From positions 3,968,001 to 4,032,000 of the forward strand of contig NZ_PDBS01000001.1 in NCBI RefSeq assembly GCF_002572525.1: a DNA stretch of 64,000 bases. The letters run 5' to 3'. Position 1 is the first letter of the stretch. Each line of letters opens with the position of its first letter. The notes below the pieces were generated by a model. The model was not told where the DNA came from. It did no database searches and saw nothing but the letters and a program-made list of their open reading frames with translations. Shown in pieces: positions 45,638 through 55,208 of the stretch. This DNA is from Natrinema sp. CBA1119 (GTDB taxonomy: Archaea > Halobacteriota > Halobacteria > Halobacteriales > Natrialbaceae). The translations under genes and the position numbers were made by a program.

Positions 45638-46555
45638 ATGGGAACGAGCACACGGGCGACGGTAGCGGAGTCGGAACTCGAGTCGGCCATCCCGGAACGG
45701 GTCGACGCGAACTCGAGCCGCCGAACAGTCAACGGGATCGAGTTACACGTCGTCACCGCCGGCGATCGAGCGGATCCGCTGGTCGTCTTGCTCCACGGGT
45801 TTCCCGAGTACTGGTACGAGTGGCGGACGCAAATCGCACCGCTCGTTGACGCCGGTTATCGCGTCCTCGTTCCCGATCAGCGGGGGTACAATCGCAGCGA
45901 GAAGCCCGACGGTGTGCGAGCGTACCGAACGGCGGAACTCGCGCGGGACGTCGTCGCTCTGATCGCGACCGAGGAACGCGACGCGGCCCACGTCGTCGGC
46001 CACGACTGGGGCGGGGTCGTCGCCTGGTACCTCGCGTGTCGGTTCCCCGGGGCCGTCGACCGCCTCGCCGTCGTCAACGCGCCGCATCCGACCGCGTACC
46101 GTCGGCAGCTACTCGCGAACCTCGAGCAACTGCGTCGGAGCTGGTACGCCGTCTGTTTTCAGCCGCCGTGGCTCCCCGAGTTCGCGTGTCGGTACGACGA
46201 GTATCACCTCCTCGAGCGGGCGCTTCGCGAAACGGCCGCGCCGGGAACGTTCACCGAGACCGATCTGGCCCGATACCGGCGGGCCTGGAGCCGGGACCGC
46301 GCGCTGACCGGGATGCTCAACTGGTACCGGGCGGCCGCGCGGTATCCGCCGAATCCGACGATCGACCGCGTCGCCGCGCCGACGCTCGTCGTCTGGGGCG
46401 AAGACGATTCGGCACTCGTCCCCCCACTGGCGGTCGACAGCGCGGCGTTCTGTGCGGAGCGCCGCCTCGAGATACTGCCGGGCGTGAGTCACTGGGTTCC
46501 CCACGAGGAACCCGAGCGACTGACGGAACTGTTGCTCGAACACGCGAGCGCGTAG
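45638..46555 (+). CDS. Alpha/beta hydrolase, epoxide hydrolase/haloalkane dehalogenase-like
   Basis: Protein of 305 residues. Seen: oxyanion loop LLHGFPEYWYEWRTQI, the nucleophile elbow VVGHDWGGVVAWYLA with Asp as nucleophile, VVWGEDDSALVPP and the catalytic His in GVSHWVPHEEPE. The HGFPE and GHDWGG motifs are typical of epoxide hydrolases and dehalogenases. Substrate unknown. Confidence 0.88.
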   Translation: MGTSTRATVAESELESAIPERVDANSSRRTVNGIELHVVTAGDRADPLVVLLHGFPEYWYEWRTQIAPLVDAGYRVLVPDQRGYNRSEKPDGVRAYRTAELARDVVALIATEERDAAHVVGHDWGGVVAWYLACRFPGAVDRLAVVNAPHPTAYRRQLLANLEQLRRSWYAVCFQPPWLPEFACRYDEYHLLERALRETAAPGTFTETDLARYRRAWSRDRALTGMLNWYRAAARYPPNPTIDRVAAPTLVVWGEDDSALVPPLAVDSAAFCAERRLEILPGVSHWVPHEEPERLTELLLEHASA

Positions 46556-46772
46556 CGTAAGGTCCCCCACGCCGCCGGATAGCGAGCGCGTGCTCGGTTC
46601 CGTGCGACTGGAGACCGGTCTCGAGTCAGCCGACCGGAACACGTTCGGGAGATGACTCTCGTCCCCGGTGTGCGTCAGTTCGACCGACCAGCACCGCAGG
46701 TATCCGAGGGACGGGCCGTCACGACTCCCGTCGGTCGGCGTCGACACCGTGCGGTGTTCGCCCTCGAGAGCT

Positions 46773-47207
46773 ATGCTCGACTCACACACGCGTCCGAACC
46801 CGATCGGCCGAATCGCTTCCGACCCGTTCGTCCTCGCCCTCGCCGCCGCCGACGCGGTCGTCGTGACGGCGTTTCTCGGCTTCGGCCTGTTCTCTCACGG
46901 GCTCGAGCCGTGGGAGTACCCGTTCTACACCCTCCGAACGGCGGCTCCGTTCGTGATCGCCTGGGGGATCGTCGCCCCGCTCTTGGGCGCGTACCGCCGC
47001 CGGACGCTCGAGTCCGTCGGACGGACGGTCGCCGTGGTCGGGGCCGCGTGGCTCACCGTCACACTGCTCGGCGGCGGGATCCGCGCCTCGCCGTACGTCC
47101 CCGGCGGGGCCCCGCCCGAGTTCCTGCTGGTCAACGCCGCTCTCGGGCTCGTGTTCGTCCTTCCGTGGCGGCTCGCGGTGGCCGGCGGCTGCCGCTGGCG
47201 GCGGTGA
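46773..47207 (+). CDS. DUF3054 domain-containing membrane protein
   Basis: Protein of 144 residues with four membrane helices: [57 protein letters not shown] and [23 protein letters not shown]. The [12 protein letters not shown] and LLGAY parts match DUF3054. ATG 46773 begins at a sensible distance before the first helix. Confidence 0.82.
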   Translation: MLDSHTRPNPIGRIASDPFVLALAAADAVVVTAFLGFGLFSHGLEPWEYPFYTLRTAAPFVIAWGIVAPLLGAYRRRTLESVGRTVAVVGAAWLTVTLLGGGIRASPYVPGGAPPEFLLVNAALGLVFVLPWRLAVAGGCRWRR

Positions 47208-47290
47208 CCGGTACGCGGCCGTCGCGGGCGACGATGATCAGTACGCGGCCATCGCGGGCGGCGGCGACCAGTACGTGACCGTCGCGTGCA
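47202..47290 (+). repeat. Three degenerate 30-33 base tandem repeats
   Basis: GGTACGCGGCCGTCGCGGGC, CAGTACGCGGCCATCGCGGGC-like and CAGTACGTGACCGTCGCGTGC units follow one another just after the DUF3054 stop. In one frame they read [28 protein letters not shown]. That frame has no start of its own and joins the copper ATPase frame, so it is probably untranslated. Confidence 0.5.
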
Positions 47291-47478
47291 GTAGTGTCAG
47301 GGACGCGGCTGCGGTGGCGACGGTGGCCGGTGGTCGCGGAACGTACTGCCGATCCGGACTCGAGTCGGCTGGCCACCTGCTCCACCCCCTTACGGCTGCG
47401 AGCCGATCGGCCGACCGCGGTCGGACCGAACTCGTTCGGCGTCACGGCTACCCAGCGGCCGCGAGTATCGCTCGTGAG

Positions 47479-49929
47479 ATGAGTTCCTGCGCGCTCTGCG
47501 GGCTCCCGACGCCCGAGCCGCCGGTGACCGGGGACGACGTCGCCGGCCGCTTTTGCTGTCGCGGTTGCCTCGAGGTGAGCGCGACGCTCGCTGAAGTCGA
47601 CAACATGGACGGCTCGAACGTCGTGGACCGGGCGGCCGAGTCCGCCGAACGAGCGGTTCCCGACGGGTGTGCGGAGGCGTTCCTCGCGATCGAAGGGATG
47701 CACTGTTCGACCTGCGAGGGGTTCGTCTCCCTGCTGGGCGAACGCGAGGAAGGGATCCTGACAGTCGAAGCCAGCTACGCGACCGACACTGTCCGCGTCG
47801 TCTACGACCCCGATCGGCTGCTCGAGGCCGACCTTCCCGACGCGCTTTCGGGGTACGGCTACGAGGCGCGGTTCCGCGACGACGACGCGGGCGGCGGGCG
47901 GACTCGAGCCGACGAGGAGATCGCGCAGCGACTGCTGATCGGCGGGTTCCTGACGATGCTCGTCATGCCGTGGTACCTGTTCTACCTCTACCCGAGCTAC
48001 GTCGGAATCGAGACGGGGATCCTCTCGGTCGACGCGACGTCGCCGGTCGGGATCTACCTCCCGATGGCGATGATCGGCCTGTTGGCGGGCGGCGTCCTGT
48101 TCTATACCGGCTATCCCGTGTTGCGCGGCGCGTACGTCAGCCTCCGGGTCGGCCAGCCGAATATGGATCTGCTGATCGCCATCGCGGCGACCGCGGCGTA
48201 CGGCTACAGCACGGTCGCGCTGGCGACGGGGAGCACGCACCTCTACTACGACGTGACCGTCGCCGTGATCATGGTCGTCACGCTCGGGACCTACTACGAG
48301 CGTCGGATCAAGCGTCGGGCGACGGACCTGCTCACCGACGTGACCGCCGCACGGGTTCGCGACGCGACTCGCCGAACGACGGCGGGAGTTGAGACGGTCC
48401 CGGTCGATCGGCTCGAGGCCGGTGACGAGGTCCTCGTCAAACCCGGCGAGCGGATCCCCGTCGACGGGACGGTCGTCGAGGGGACGGCGGCGGTCGACGA
48501 GTCCGTCCTCACCGGCGAGTCCCTGCCGGTCACGAAGCGGCCGGGGGAGCGGGTCGTCGGCGGAGCGATCGTCACCGATAGCGCGCTCGTCCTCGAAGTG
48601 GGTGAGGGGGCCCAGAGCACGCTCGATCGCATCGCGACGCTCATGTGGGAGATCCAGAGTTCGACGCCGGGCGTCCAGCGGCTGGCCGACCGGCTCGCGA
48701 CGATCTTCGTCCCGCTCGTCCTGACGCTCGCGGTCGTCCTCACGGGCTGGCGGCTCGCGACGGGGACGCCGGTCAGCAATGCAGTTCTCACGGGGCTGAC
48801 GGTACTGGTCGTCTCCTGTCCGTGCGCGATGGGGCTGGCGACGCCGCTGGCGGTCGCCTCCGGGTTGCGCGACGCCCTCGAGCGGGGAATCGTGGTCGCG
48901 AACCCGACCCTGTTCGAGTCGGCGTCGGCCGCCGAGACGGTCGTCTTCGACAAGACCGGCACGCTGACGGCCGGCGAGATGGCCGTTCAGGAGGTCCGCG
49001 GCGACTCCGACGCGCTCGAGCGCGCTGCGGCCGTCGAACGCCTGTCGGAGCACCCCGCGGCTGAGGCCATCGTGGCCCACGCGGAGAGCGGGCAGTCGGA
49101 CCGGACCGAAAGCGGCGCGACCGTCGCGTCCGATGGCGGCCACCTCGAGCGCTCAGAAGGGGACGAGACGATCGAGACCGAGCCCGCGCTCGAGCCGACC
49201 GACTTCGAGCGCCACCCCGGCGAAGGCGTGAGCGCGACCGTCGACGGCGAGCGATGCGTCGTCGGGACGCCCGCGCTCGTCGAGCGACTGATCGGGCCAG
49301 TTCCCGACGACCTCGAGCGGGCGATCGACGAGGGTCGAGCGGCCGGTCGGCTCCCGGCCGTCGTGGGCTACGACGGGCGAGCGCGGGCCGTCATCGTCGT
49401 CGGCGACCGGACGCGAACCGAGTGGCGCGACGTCCTCGAGTCGTTTGCAGACCGCGAGGTGGTCGTACTGACGGGTGACGACGAGGCCGCGACCAAGACG
49501 TTTCGCGACCACCCGGCGGTCGATCGCGTCTTCGCGGGCGTTCCGCCCGACGGGAAAGTCGAGACCGTCCGACGACTCTCCCGCGAGGGGGTGACGGCGA
49601 TGGTCGGCGACGGTACGAACGACGCCCCCGCGCTGGCCGCGGCGGACGTCGGTATCGCGCTCGGCCACGGAACGGCCCGCGCGACGGACGCCGCCGATGC
49701 GATCGTCACCTCGAGCGACCTCCGCGGCGTCCGCGCCGTGTTCAATCTCGCGAGCGGCACTCGCCGTCGCATTCGCGAGAACGTCGCCTGGGCGCTGTTG
49801 TACAACGCCGTGGCGATCCCGCTGGCCGCGGCCGGACTGCTCAATCCGCTGTTCGCCGCGGTTGCGATGGCCGCGAGCAGCACCATCGTCGTCGTCAACT
49901 CCTCGCGGGCGGTGCTGGACGATCGATGA
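47479..49929 (+). CDS. Copper-type (CPx) P1B ATPase
   Basis: Heavy-metal translocating ATPase of 816 residues. N-terminal Cys-rich domain ([12 protein letters not shown]...[10 protein letters not shown]), then an HMA domain with MHCSTCEGF, transmembrane part, actuator TGES in [14 protein letters not shown] in [19 protein letters not shown], phosphorylation [13 protein letters not shown] locus SEHPAAEA and the hinge [23 protein letters not shown] with these neighbours points to Cu(I) transport. ATG 47479 starts MSSCALCG; the longer frame covers repeats. It could export copper or feed the NirK/CuA proteins encoded downstream. Confidence 0.92.
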   Translation: MSSCALCGLPTPEPPVTGDDVAGRFCCRGCLEVSATLAEVDNMDGSNVVDRAAESAERAVPDGCAEAFLAIEGMHCSTCEGFVSLLGEREEGILTVEASYATDTVRVVYDPDRLLEADLPDALSGYGYEARFRDDDAGGGRTRADEEIAQRLLIGGFLTMLVMPWYLFYLYPSYVGIETGILSVDATSPVGIYLPMAMIGLLAGGVLFYTGYPVLRGAYVSLRVGQPNMDLLIAIAATAAYGYSTVALATGSTHLYYDVTVAVIMVVTLGTYYERRIKRRATDLLTDVTAARVRDATRRTTAGVETVPVDRLEAGDEVLVKPGERIPVDGTVVEGTAAVDESVLTGESLPVTKRPGERVVGGAIVTDSALVLEVGEGAQSTLDRIATLMWEIQSSTPGVQRLADRLATIFVPLVLTLAVVLTGWRLATGTPVSNAVLTGLTVLVVSCPCAMGLATPLAVASGLRDALERGIVVANPTLFESASAAETVVFDKTGTLTAGEMAVQEVRGDSDALERAAAVERLSEHPAAEAIVAHAESGQSDRTESGATVASDGGHLERSEGDETIETEPALEPTDFERHPGEGVSATVDGERCVVGTPALVERLIGPVPDDLERAIDEGRAAGRLPAVVGYDGRARAVIVVGDRTRTEWRDVLESFADREVVVLTGDDEAATKTFRDHPAVDRVFAGVPPDGKVETVRRLSREGVTAMVGDGTNDAPALAAADVGIALGHGTARATDAADAIVTSSDLRGVRAVFNLASGTRRRIRENVAWALLYNAVAIPLAAAGLLNPLFAAVAMAASSTIVVVNSSRAVLDDR

Positions 49930-50074
49930 GTACGTTTCCGGTGGAGTCTCACCGTTGCGCCTCGGCTTCGATCGATTTCGAATACCGTCTCACGGAGAGC
50001 GCAGTCGATTCCGTTTCGGGTACGACCCCCTCTCCACCCCCACACTTATCGATATGCGTTACCAAGGCACAGAT

Positions 50075-50203
50075 ATGGAACGGAGACGGCTTCTCCTCAC
50101 GTCTGCGACCGCCGCGGCGGTCATTCTCGCTGGGTGTGGGGGTCCAGAAGACGACACTGATGACGACGGCGGTGGCATTTACGCCCTCGACGAATCGGCG
50201 TAG
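50075..50203 (+). CDS. Tiny lipoprotein
   Basis: A 42-residue protein: MERRRLLLTSATAAAVILAGC with a lipobox LAGC, then GGPEDDTDDDGGGIYALDESA. The twin-Arg-like ERRRLLL and the hydrophobic stretch fit haloarchaeal Tat lipoproteins. An in-frame ATG at 50054 is possible. Function unknown. Confidence 0.6.
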   Translation: MERRRLLLTSATAAAVILAGCGGPEDDTDDDGGGIYALDESA

Positions 50204-50494
50204 TAAGCGTGGTGAGATACTGTTCGAAGCGTGAGGCTATTCCAGCGTACTCGCGCCACCGATTCGCACTCACCTACGAATCGCTGTGACCGAATTCAGA
50301 TGTGAAGAGGGACGGAGGGGGCCGCAACAGGACCGTCGTTGAATCGGCTCGGAACCCCCAGACCGCCTGCTGTTGGTTTTCTGTGATCGCCCGTCGGTGC
50401 GTCACCGATTCTATTGGTCGCGACGAACAGCGATACCAACCGGTCTAGTTCGTGGGTACTCCACTATGCGAAAACCAGAAGAATGGGATCGAGT
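50204..50494. other. Intergenic stretch before the respiratory block
   Basis: About 290 bases between convergent genes. I see no gene, RNA or strong repeat in it. Confidence 0.4.
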
Positions 50495-51220
50495 CTACGC
50501 CTCCGGAACCGACGACACGTACCGGCGGTACCGACGCAGGGTCTCGCCGTCCTCGTCGCGCAGTTCGACGACGAACTCCGCCTGGCCGACGGTCTCCTCG
50601 AGGTCGGCCTCGCGGATCGTGAACTCGTAGGGCGGTTCCTCGACGCGCTCGACCTCGCGGTCGCCGCTGGTCACGACGACGCTATCGATCCCCGTCGAGT
50701 CCGAGAGCTGGCAGTCGATCTCGCCCCCGGACTTGCTACACGCCAGATCCGGGTTGACATCCGTCCCCGAATCGTTCCCTAACGGTGACTGGAAGTCGAG
50801 TACCATGGGCGAGATGGGTGCGGTCCCGAGTATCAGGACGATAGTCAGGAAGATCGAGATGTTGATCTTCGAGCCGTTTCGAGCGATCGTCCGGACGATC
50901 GGGCGTTCGGCGGTCCGCCGGAGCCGGATCACGAGCGGCACGATCACGGCGTGGGTCAGCGGCCCCCAGAGGATGAGGACGAAGCCGTAGGCCCGAACGT
51001 ACTCGAGGATCGTCCACTCGATCCCGTAGGAGAGGACCAGGCTGCTCGCCGACCAGCAGAAAAAGCCGAAGAAGAGCAGCCCGGCGCTCTTGAACAGCCG
51101 CCAGATCGGCGTGTTGGCGTAGTAGACGCTCAGGAGGTCCCGCCAGGCCTGGACGAGGACTCGCCTGACGAACGATAGCGGCGATGCGGTCGCGTCGGCG
51201 TCAGCATCGGAGTGTGTCAT
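50495..51220 (-). CDS. Membrane protein of unknown function at the end of the oxidase block
   Basis: Protein of 241 residues with three membrane helices (SAGLLFFGFFCWSASSLVLSYGI, YGFVLILWGPLTHAVIVPLVI, KINISIFLTIVLILGTAPISP) and an outer C-terminal beta domain (IDSVVVTSGDREVERVEEPPYEFTI). Two Cys lie in DLACSKSGGEIDCQL. It follows subunit I by 37 bases on the same strand, so it may be an accessory subunit or assembly factor; that is an inference. Confidence 0.7.
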   Translation of the reverse strand: MTHSDADADATASPLSFVRRVLVQAWRDLLSVYYANTPIWRLFKSAGLLFFGFFCWSASSLVLSYGIEWTILEYVRAYGFVLILWGPLTHAVIVPLVIRLRRTAERPIVRTIARNGSKINISIFLTIVLILGTAPISPMVLDFQSPLGNDSGTDVNPDLACSKSGGEIDCQLSDSTGIDSVVVTSGDREVERVEEPPYEFTIREADLEETVGQAEFVVELRDEDGETLRRYRRYVSSVPEA

Positions 51221-51257
51221 GGGTGGGTGGAACGAACGAAACGGTTCGTCGGGTCGA

Positions 51258-53003
51258 TCAGGCGCCGATCGACCAGAGTTGGGTCAGCAGATACCAGTTC
51301 AGTAGGTAGGTGATGACGAAGGCACCGAGGAAGACCAGACAGAGGACGAACGTACCGCGCATCTCGTAGGCATGGACGGGATCGTCGGGGTCCTGTGCCA
51401 TGCCCAGCCCGCCGTCCGCGACGAGGTCGGCGTTATCGTCGGCGCTCTCGACGCGGTCGCCGAAGACCAGCGAACCGACTGCCACGAGAACGAAGAGGAT
51501 GCCACCCGCGATGGCGAGCAGAGCGAAGATCCCGAAGACGGCGAACAGGGGTGCTGCAGCCGAGAGGCTGAACTCGGTGCCGGGGATGTTTTCGACTACC
51601 TCGGCAGTCCGGCGAGGAACGCCGTAGAGAATGCCGACGTACATCATCATCAACACGGCGACGCCCATCGCGGCCGAGTAGAAGAACGGCTGGATCGACG
51701 CGAGCCGCTCGGAGACGTACTGGCGCATGAACATCGTTCGGATCACGAAGAAGATCAGGCCCATGAACGCGACCGTGGTCCCGAGGACGACCGTCGCGTG
51801 GAAGTGACCGACCGTCGCGAACGTGTTGTGCCAGGTCATGTTGAGTTGCAGTTGGCCCATCATAACCCCCGTAATCCCGCCGAGGAAGCCGAACAGAATG
51901 ATCGAGAAGATCGTCGAGGAGAACACCGGATCCCGCCAGGGAGCCGACGTCAACCAGCCGAACAGCCCGCCGCCCTTCCCGCGCTTTCGGCGGCCGGCCT
52001 CGATTCCCGCCGGAATGGCGAACGCGTGGATCAGACTCGCGAACGTGGCTCCGTAGAACGCGTAGGACGTGTTCCAGAGACGCCAGCCGGTCGACACTGC
52101 GGGATCCGACAGCAGGTGATGTGCCGCCCCGAGGTTGATGAAGAACAGATAGAGGATGAAGGCGGTCCGCGAGACCTTCTCGCTGACGACCTCCGCGCCG
52201 GCGACGACGTGGGTCAGGAAGTACCAGACCGCGATCATCGCGACGAGATTGATCTGCTGGGTTCCGTGGCCGATGATCCAGTACATCTGACGGTACCAGG
52301 CGGCGTCCCACCACTGGATGTACTCGAGTCGCCACAGCAGGGTGGGAACGAACGCGAACAGGCCGCCGACGAGCGCCTCGACGGCGATGATTCCCGTAAC
52401 GAAGGCGGCGAAGCTGACGAGCGGGAGCGTCTTCCGCGGATTTTCGCGCTTCTCGTACCACATCGTCGCGAAGAACGGCAGCGCGGCGACGACGGTGCCC
52501 AGGATGAAGACGATCGCACCGGCGTAGAACAGCGGCGAGATCGGCATCGGGACGTAGGCTGTCAACAGCGGCGCTTCGTTGGGCGCCTCGGTGGTCCAGA
52601 TCGCGTAGTTGACCAGCAGTGCGCCCGCGACCATGACGAGCCAGCCGGCCTTCGCAACGCTCGTGAACGGCAGCCGGCGGCCGAGAACCATCGGCCCGCC
52701 CACGTAGAGGATCGCGATCTCCATGAACACCATCCAGAAGATGAGCAGGTTCCACGCGTGCAGGCTGAGGTGCGTGTAGAAATCGCCCGGATCGAGCAGC
52801 CCGATCACTTCCCAGCGTGTCATCGCGACGGTGATGGCGAAGATGCCGCCGTACAGCAGGGCGACGACCGCCGTGAGTCCGAACAGTTTGACGAGGTTTT
52901 CGACGGACCGGTGGATCTCGAGGCCCGTCACCGAGCAGGTTCGGAAGCCGTCGTCGCGGTACTCGTTGTCGAACAGGCCGAGAACGTCTAGTTTGTGTGC
53001 CAT
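51258..53003 (-). CDS. Heme-copper oxidase superfamily subunit I, candidate CuA-type nitric oxide reductase
   Basis: Membrane protein of 581 residues with about 14 helices. Low-spin heme His in FYTHLSLHAWNLL, CuB ligands H246 (IIGHGTQQIN) and H295-H296 (LGAAHHLLSDP), and heme ligands H400 and H402 (VGHFHATVV). In B-type oxygen reductases the helix-VI motif is H-P-x-V-Y, with Tyr cross-linked to His and needed for O2 splitting. Here it is H-G-T-Q-Q, with Gln250 at the Tyr place. Loss of that Tyr marks NO reductases in this superfamily. Databases may label it cytochrome oxidase. Subunit II lies five bases upstream. ATG 53003 is used. Confidence 0.85.
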   Translation of the reverse strand: MAHKLDVLGLFDNEYRDDGFRTCSVTGLEIHRSVENLVKLFGLTAVVALLYGGIFAITVAMTRWEVIGLLDPGDFYTHLSLHAWNLLIFWMVFMEIAILYVGGPMVLGRRLPFTSVAKAGWLVMVAGALLVNYAIWTTEAPNEAPLLTAYVPMPISPLFYAGAIVFILGTVVAALPFFATMWYEKRENPRKTLPLVSFAAFVTGIIAVEALVGGLFAFVPTLLWRLEYIQWWDAAWYRQMYWIIGHGTQQINLVAMIAVWYFLTHVVAGAEVVSEKVSRTAFILYLFFINLGAAHHLLSDPAVSTGWRLWNTSYAFYGATFASLIHAFAIPAGIEAGRRKRGKGGGLFGWLTSAPWRDPVFSSTIFSIILFGFLGGITGVMMGQLQLNMTWHNTFATVGHFHATVVLGTTVAFMGLIFFVIRTMFMRQYVSERLASIQPFFYSAAMGVAVLMMMYVGILYGVPRRTAEVVENIPGTEFSLSAAAPLFAVFGIFALLAIAGGILFVLVAVGSLVFGDRVESADDNADLVADGGLGMAQDPDDPVHAYEMRGTFVLCLVFLGAFVITYLLNWYLLTQLWSIGA

Positions 53004-53008
53004 CGATA

Positions 53009-53548
53009 TCACTCCTCCACGATGATCGTGCCGTGCATGGTCCTGTGCCCCTGCCCGCAGAACTCGTTACAGATGATGTGGTAGGTGCCCGGCTCGTCGA
53101 ACGTCATCGGGACGACCCACTCGTAGCCGGGCAGCACCTGCAGGTTGATCTGCTTGCTGAGCGCGTCCTCCGGCCGCAGCGAGAAGCCGTGCTGGACGTC
53201 CATGGAGCTGAGGTGAATGTCGTACTCCGTCCCCGCCTCGAGGATGACCGGTGCGCCGTCCCACTGGAAGCGCATCGCATTGAGATAGACGTCCGTCTCG
53301 GGCGGGACGAGGCCGTCCTCGGTCTCGGTCCCGTCTTCCTTGTACGCGCTCATCTTCTCGCGGTACGCCTCGGCGTCAATGCGGAACGTTTCGCCGATCG
53401 GGTTCTGATCGCCGACGCGCGTCCAGGTGCTCATCCACCCGAAGAGGATGAGCGACCAGGCGGCGCCCAGCCCGAGCCAGATCGACTCGCGTCTGTTGAC
53501 CGGCTGATCCCACCAGTTGCCGTCCGGGGGTTTGAGTGGTGACGTCAT
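53009..53548 (-). CDS. Heme-copper oxidase subunit II with CuA site
   Basis: Protein of 179 residues. One N-terminal helix (SIWLGLGAAWSLILFGWMS) anchors a cupredoxin domain outside the membrane. The CuA ligands are complete: H120 in DVQHGFSLR and C160, E162, C164, H168, M171 in CNEFCGQGHRTM. It would accept electrons from a copper protein or cytochrome and pass them to subunit I. Only one transmembrane helix, as in ba3-type oxidases. Four bases from the small-subunit gene. Confidence 0.92.
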   Translation of the reverse strand: MTSPLKPPDGNWWDQPVNRRESIWLGLGAAWSLILFGWMSTWTRVGDQNPIGETFRIDAEAYREKMSAYKEDGTETEDGLVPPETDVYLNAMRFQWDGAPVILEAGTEYDIHLSSMDVQHGFSLRPEDALSKQINLQVLPGYEWVVPMTFDEPGTYHIICNEFCGQGHRTMHGTIIVEE

Positions 53549-53552
53549 CGAA

Positions 53553-53702
53553 TCACCCTAGTGGAACGGAAAAGACGTCGACCCAGCCCCACGCGACGTA
53601 CGAAAGCGCGAAGAACACGAGCGCCGCCGCCGCGAGTAGCCAGATGCGGTTGTACAGTCGTTGCATCATCGGTTCCGATTCGCTCGAGTGTGACCCAGTC
53701 AT
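53553..53702 (-). CDS. Small single-helix subunit of the oxidase-like complex (CbaD-like)
   Basis: Protein of 49 residues: polar start MTGSHSSESEPMMQRLYN, one helix IWLLAAAALVFFALSYVAWGW, short tail. Its position directly before subunit II resembles the small subunit of ba3-type oxidases. ATG 53702 is chosen; the longer frame to 53945 covers promoter-like AT-rich DNA. Confidence 0.7.
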   Translation of the reverse strand: MTGSHSSESEPMMQRLYNRIWLLAAAALVFFALSYVAWGWVDVFSVPLG

Positions 53703-53951
53703 TTCCTTTCGGTCGAAATTCGTTATGAAAGCTGCATAGCCGTTCTCCCGCACATATTCCCCTTCCTCTCTGTCAAAAGAGTTGCAATTACGACCAGTCA
53801 CATTCTCGCCCCAGGATATTGGAATTAATACGGGGCAGAATCGAGGGAAAGAGCGACCAACGGTACGATGAGACGTGAAGACGAGGTGTGAAAAGGAGGA
53901 CGAATGGCAGTTCTCCGGGTGGGCCGTCCGCGGCGGGATACCCACTCTCGC
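53703..53951. other. Intergenic region between nirK and the oxidase genes
   Basis: About 250 bases with AT-rich parts (GTATTAATTCCAATATCC on the minus strand, about 53812-53829) that probably include a promoter for the three oxidase genes. No gene visible. Confidence 0.4.
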
Positions 53952-55049
53952 TCACGGATCCTCGTCGTAGACGTCGGGGTTTTCCTCGCCCTGAACGTTG
54001 ACGACGCCGAGTGCGCCGCGGTGGACGACCCGCGAGAGGGCGTGGTCGACGAGCTTGACCGGACCGGGAACGGGGAACTCCATCTCAGCGGCGGTGGTGG
54101 TGCCCGGCGGGACGGGAGTCGTCTCGACGTTGTTGGCGGGTTCGCTCAGCAGGTCGCCGCTGCGGTAGAGGTTGCTCCAGACGTTGCCGATCGGGTGGAA
54201 CGAGCTCAGCAGATTCGGGCCGCCGTTGGCGAAGTAGACCCGGGCGGTCTCGCCGGTGTTGGCCTGCATGGGGCCGACGCCGTCGGCGGTGAAGCCGTAG
54301 GCCTGACCGTTGAAGACGACGTAGGTGGGCTCTTCGCGCATCATCGCGTCGTGATCGAACGCGTGGTGGCCTTCCTCGCCGACCTCGCCGGCGGTGTAGA
54401 TCTCGTGCTGGCCGAGGTAGAACTCGTTGTCGACCTCGGGCAGGCCGTCCTCGGGTTCGACGAGGATCGAGCCGAACATGCCGCTACTGATGTGGTAGTC
54501 CATGGCCGGGACCGCACAGTGGTAGATGAACACGCCGGGATACTCCGCGCGGAACTTGATCTGGGTCGGGTCGTCGTCGGGGGCGATGGTCGTCGCGTCG
54601 GCGCCGCCTCCAGGGCCGTAGACCGCGTGGAAGTCGACGTTGTGCATCGCCGCGTTCATGTCTTCGGGAACGTCGAAGGTGAGGTTAACCGTGTCACCCT
54701 GACGGACCCGGATCATTGGTCCCGGCACCTGCCCCTCAAACGTCATATAGTCGAAGGTGACGCCGGGTTCGATTTCGGCGGTGACCTTCTGCGTTCGAAG
54801 CGTCACGTCGTGCGTGCGGGGCTCGTTCCAGTCGACCGGTGCCGGAACGTCCGTGGGATCCCGCGCGATCTGGTCGATGTCGACCGATTTTGCCGCTTCT
54901 AGTCCTTCCTCTTCTTCCTCGCCGCCGTTCTGGTCGCTGTTCGCTTCGGTGCCCGATTCGTCACCGCCAAGGCAGCCGGCGACTGCGACCGCTCCGGCTG
55001 CACCCATCGCCTGCAGGAACCGTCGTCGGTGAGCGTTGTGTTGGGTCAT
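53952..55049 (-). CDS. nirK: NirK: copper-containing nitrite reductase
   Basis: Reduces nitrite to NO outside the cell membrane. 365 residues: Tat-type start HRRRFLQAMGAAG with lipobox GC26, acidic linker, then two cupredoxin domains. Type 1 copper ligands H136, C178, H186, M191; type 2 ligands H141, H177 and H336 (LVDHALSR); catalytic Asp139 (NVDFHA) and His285 (SSFHPIG). All are visible, so the enzyme should be active. It stands between ctaB and the NOR-like complex in the same orientation. Confidence 0.95.
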   Translation of the reverse strand: MTQHNAHRRRFLQAMGAAGAVAVAGCLGGDESGTEANSDQNGGEEEEEGLEAAKSVDIDQIARDPTDVPAPVDWNEPRTHDVTLRTQKVTAEIEPGVTFDYMTFEGQVPGPMIRVRQGDTVNLTFDVPEDMNAAMHNVDFHAVYGPGGGADATTIAPDDDPTQIKFRAEYPGVFIYHCAVPAMDYHISSGMFGSILVEPEDGLPEVDNEFYLGQHEIYTAGEVGEEGHHAFDHDAMMREEPTYVVFNGQAYGFTADGVGPMQANTGETARVYFANGGPNLLSSFHPIGNVWSNLYRSGDLLSEPANNVETTPVPPGTTTAAEMEFPVPGPVKLVDHALSRVVHRGALGVVNVQGEENPDVYDEDP

Positions 55050-55208
55050 CGTCCTACATCCGAAGAGATGGCAGACAGACGTTCAATAGCAGCGACGGTT
55101 CTCGAAAATCAGTAATTGAATTGGCACTTCCCGCTATACTGTGGGCTACTATATACCCCGCCGATAACTGCCGACGGGAGCGGGTGACCACGTGGCGTTC
55201 GCCGGCAG

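Noticed and set aside
47275-47478. N-terminal extension of the copper ATPase from 47275
   Set aside because: The added residues are encoded by tandem repeats and low-complexity sequence; MSSCALCG at 47479 begins the recognisable Cys-rich domain.
51372-52991. 539-residue plus-strand open frame opposite subunit I
   Set aside because: Asp/Arg/Glu-rich antisense frame of a hydrophobic protein, with no motifs.
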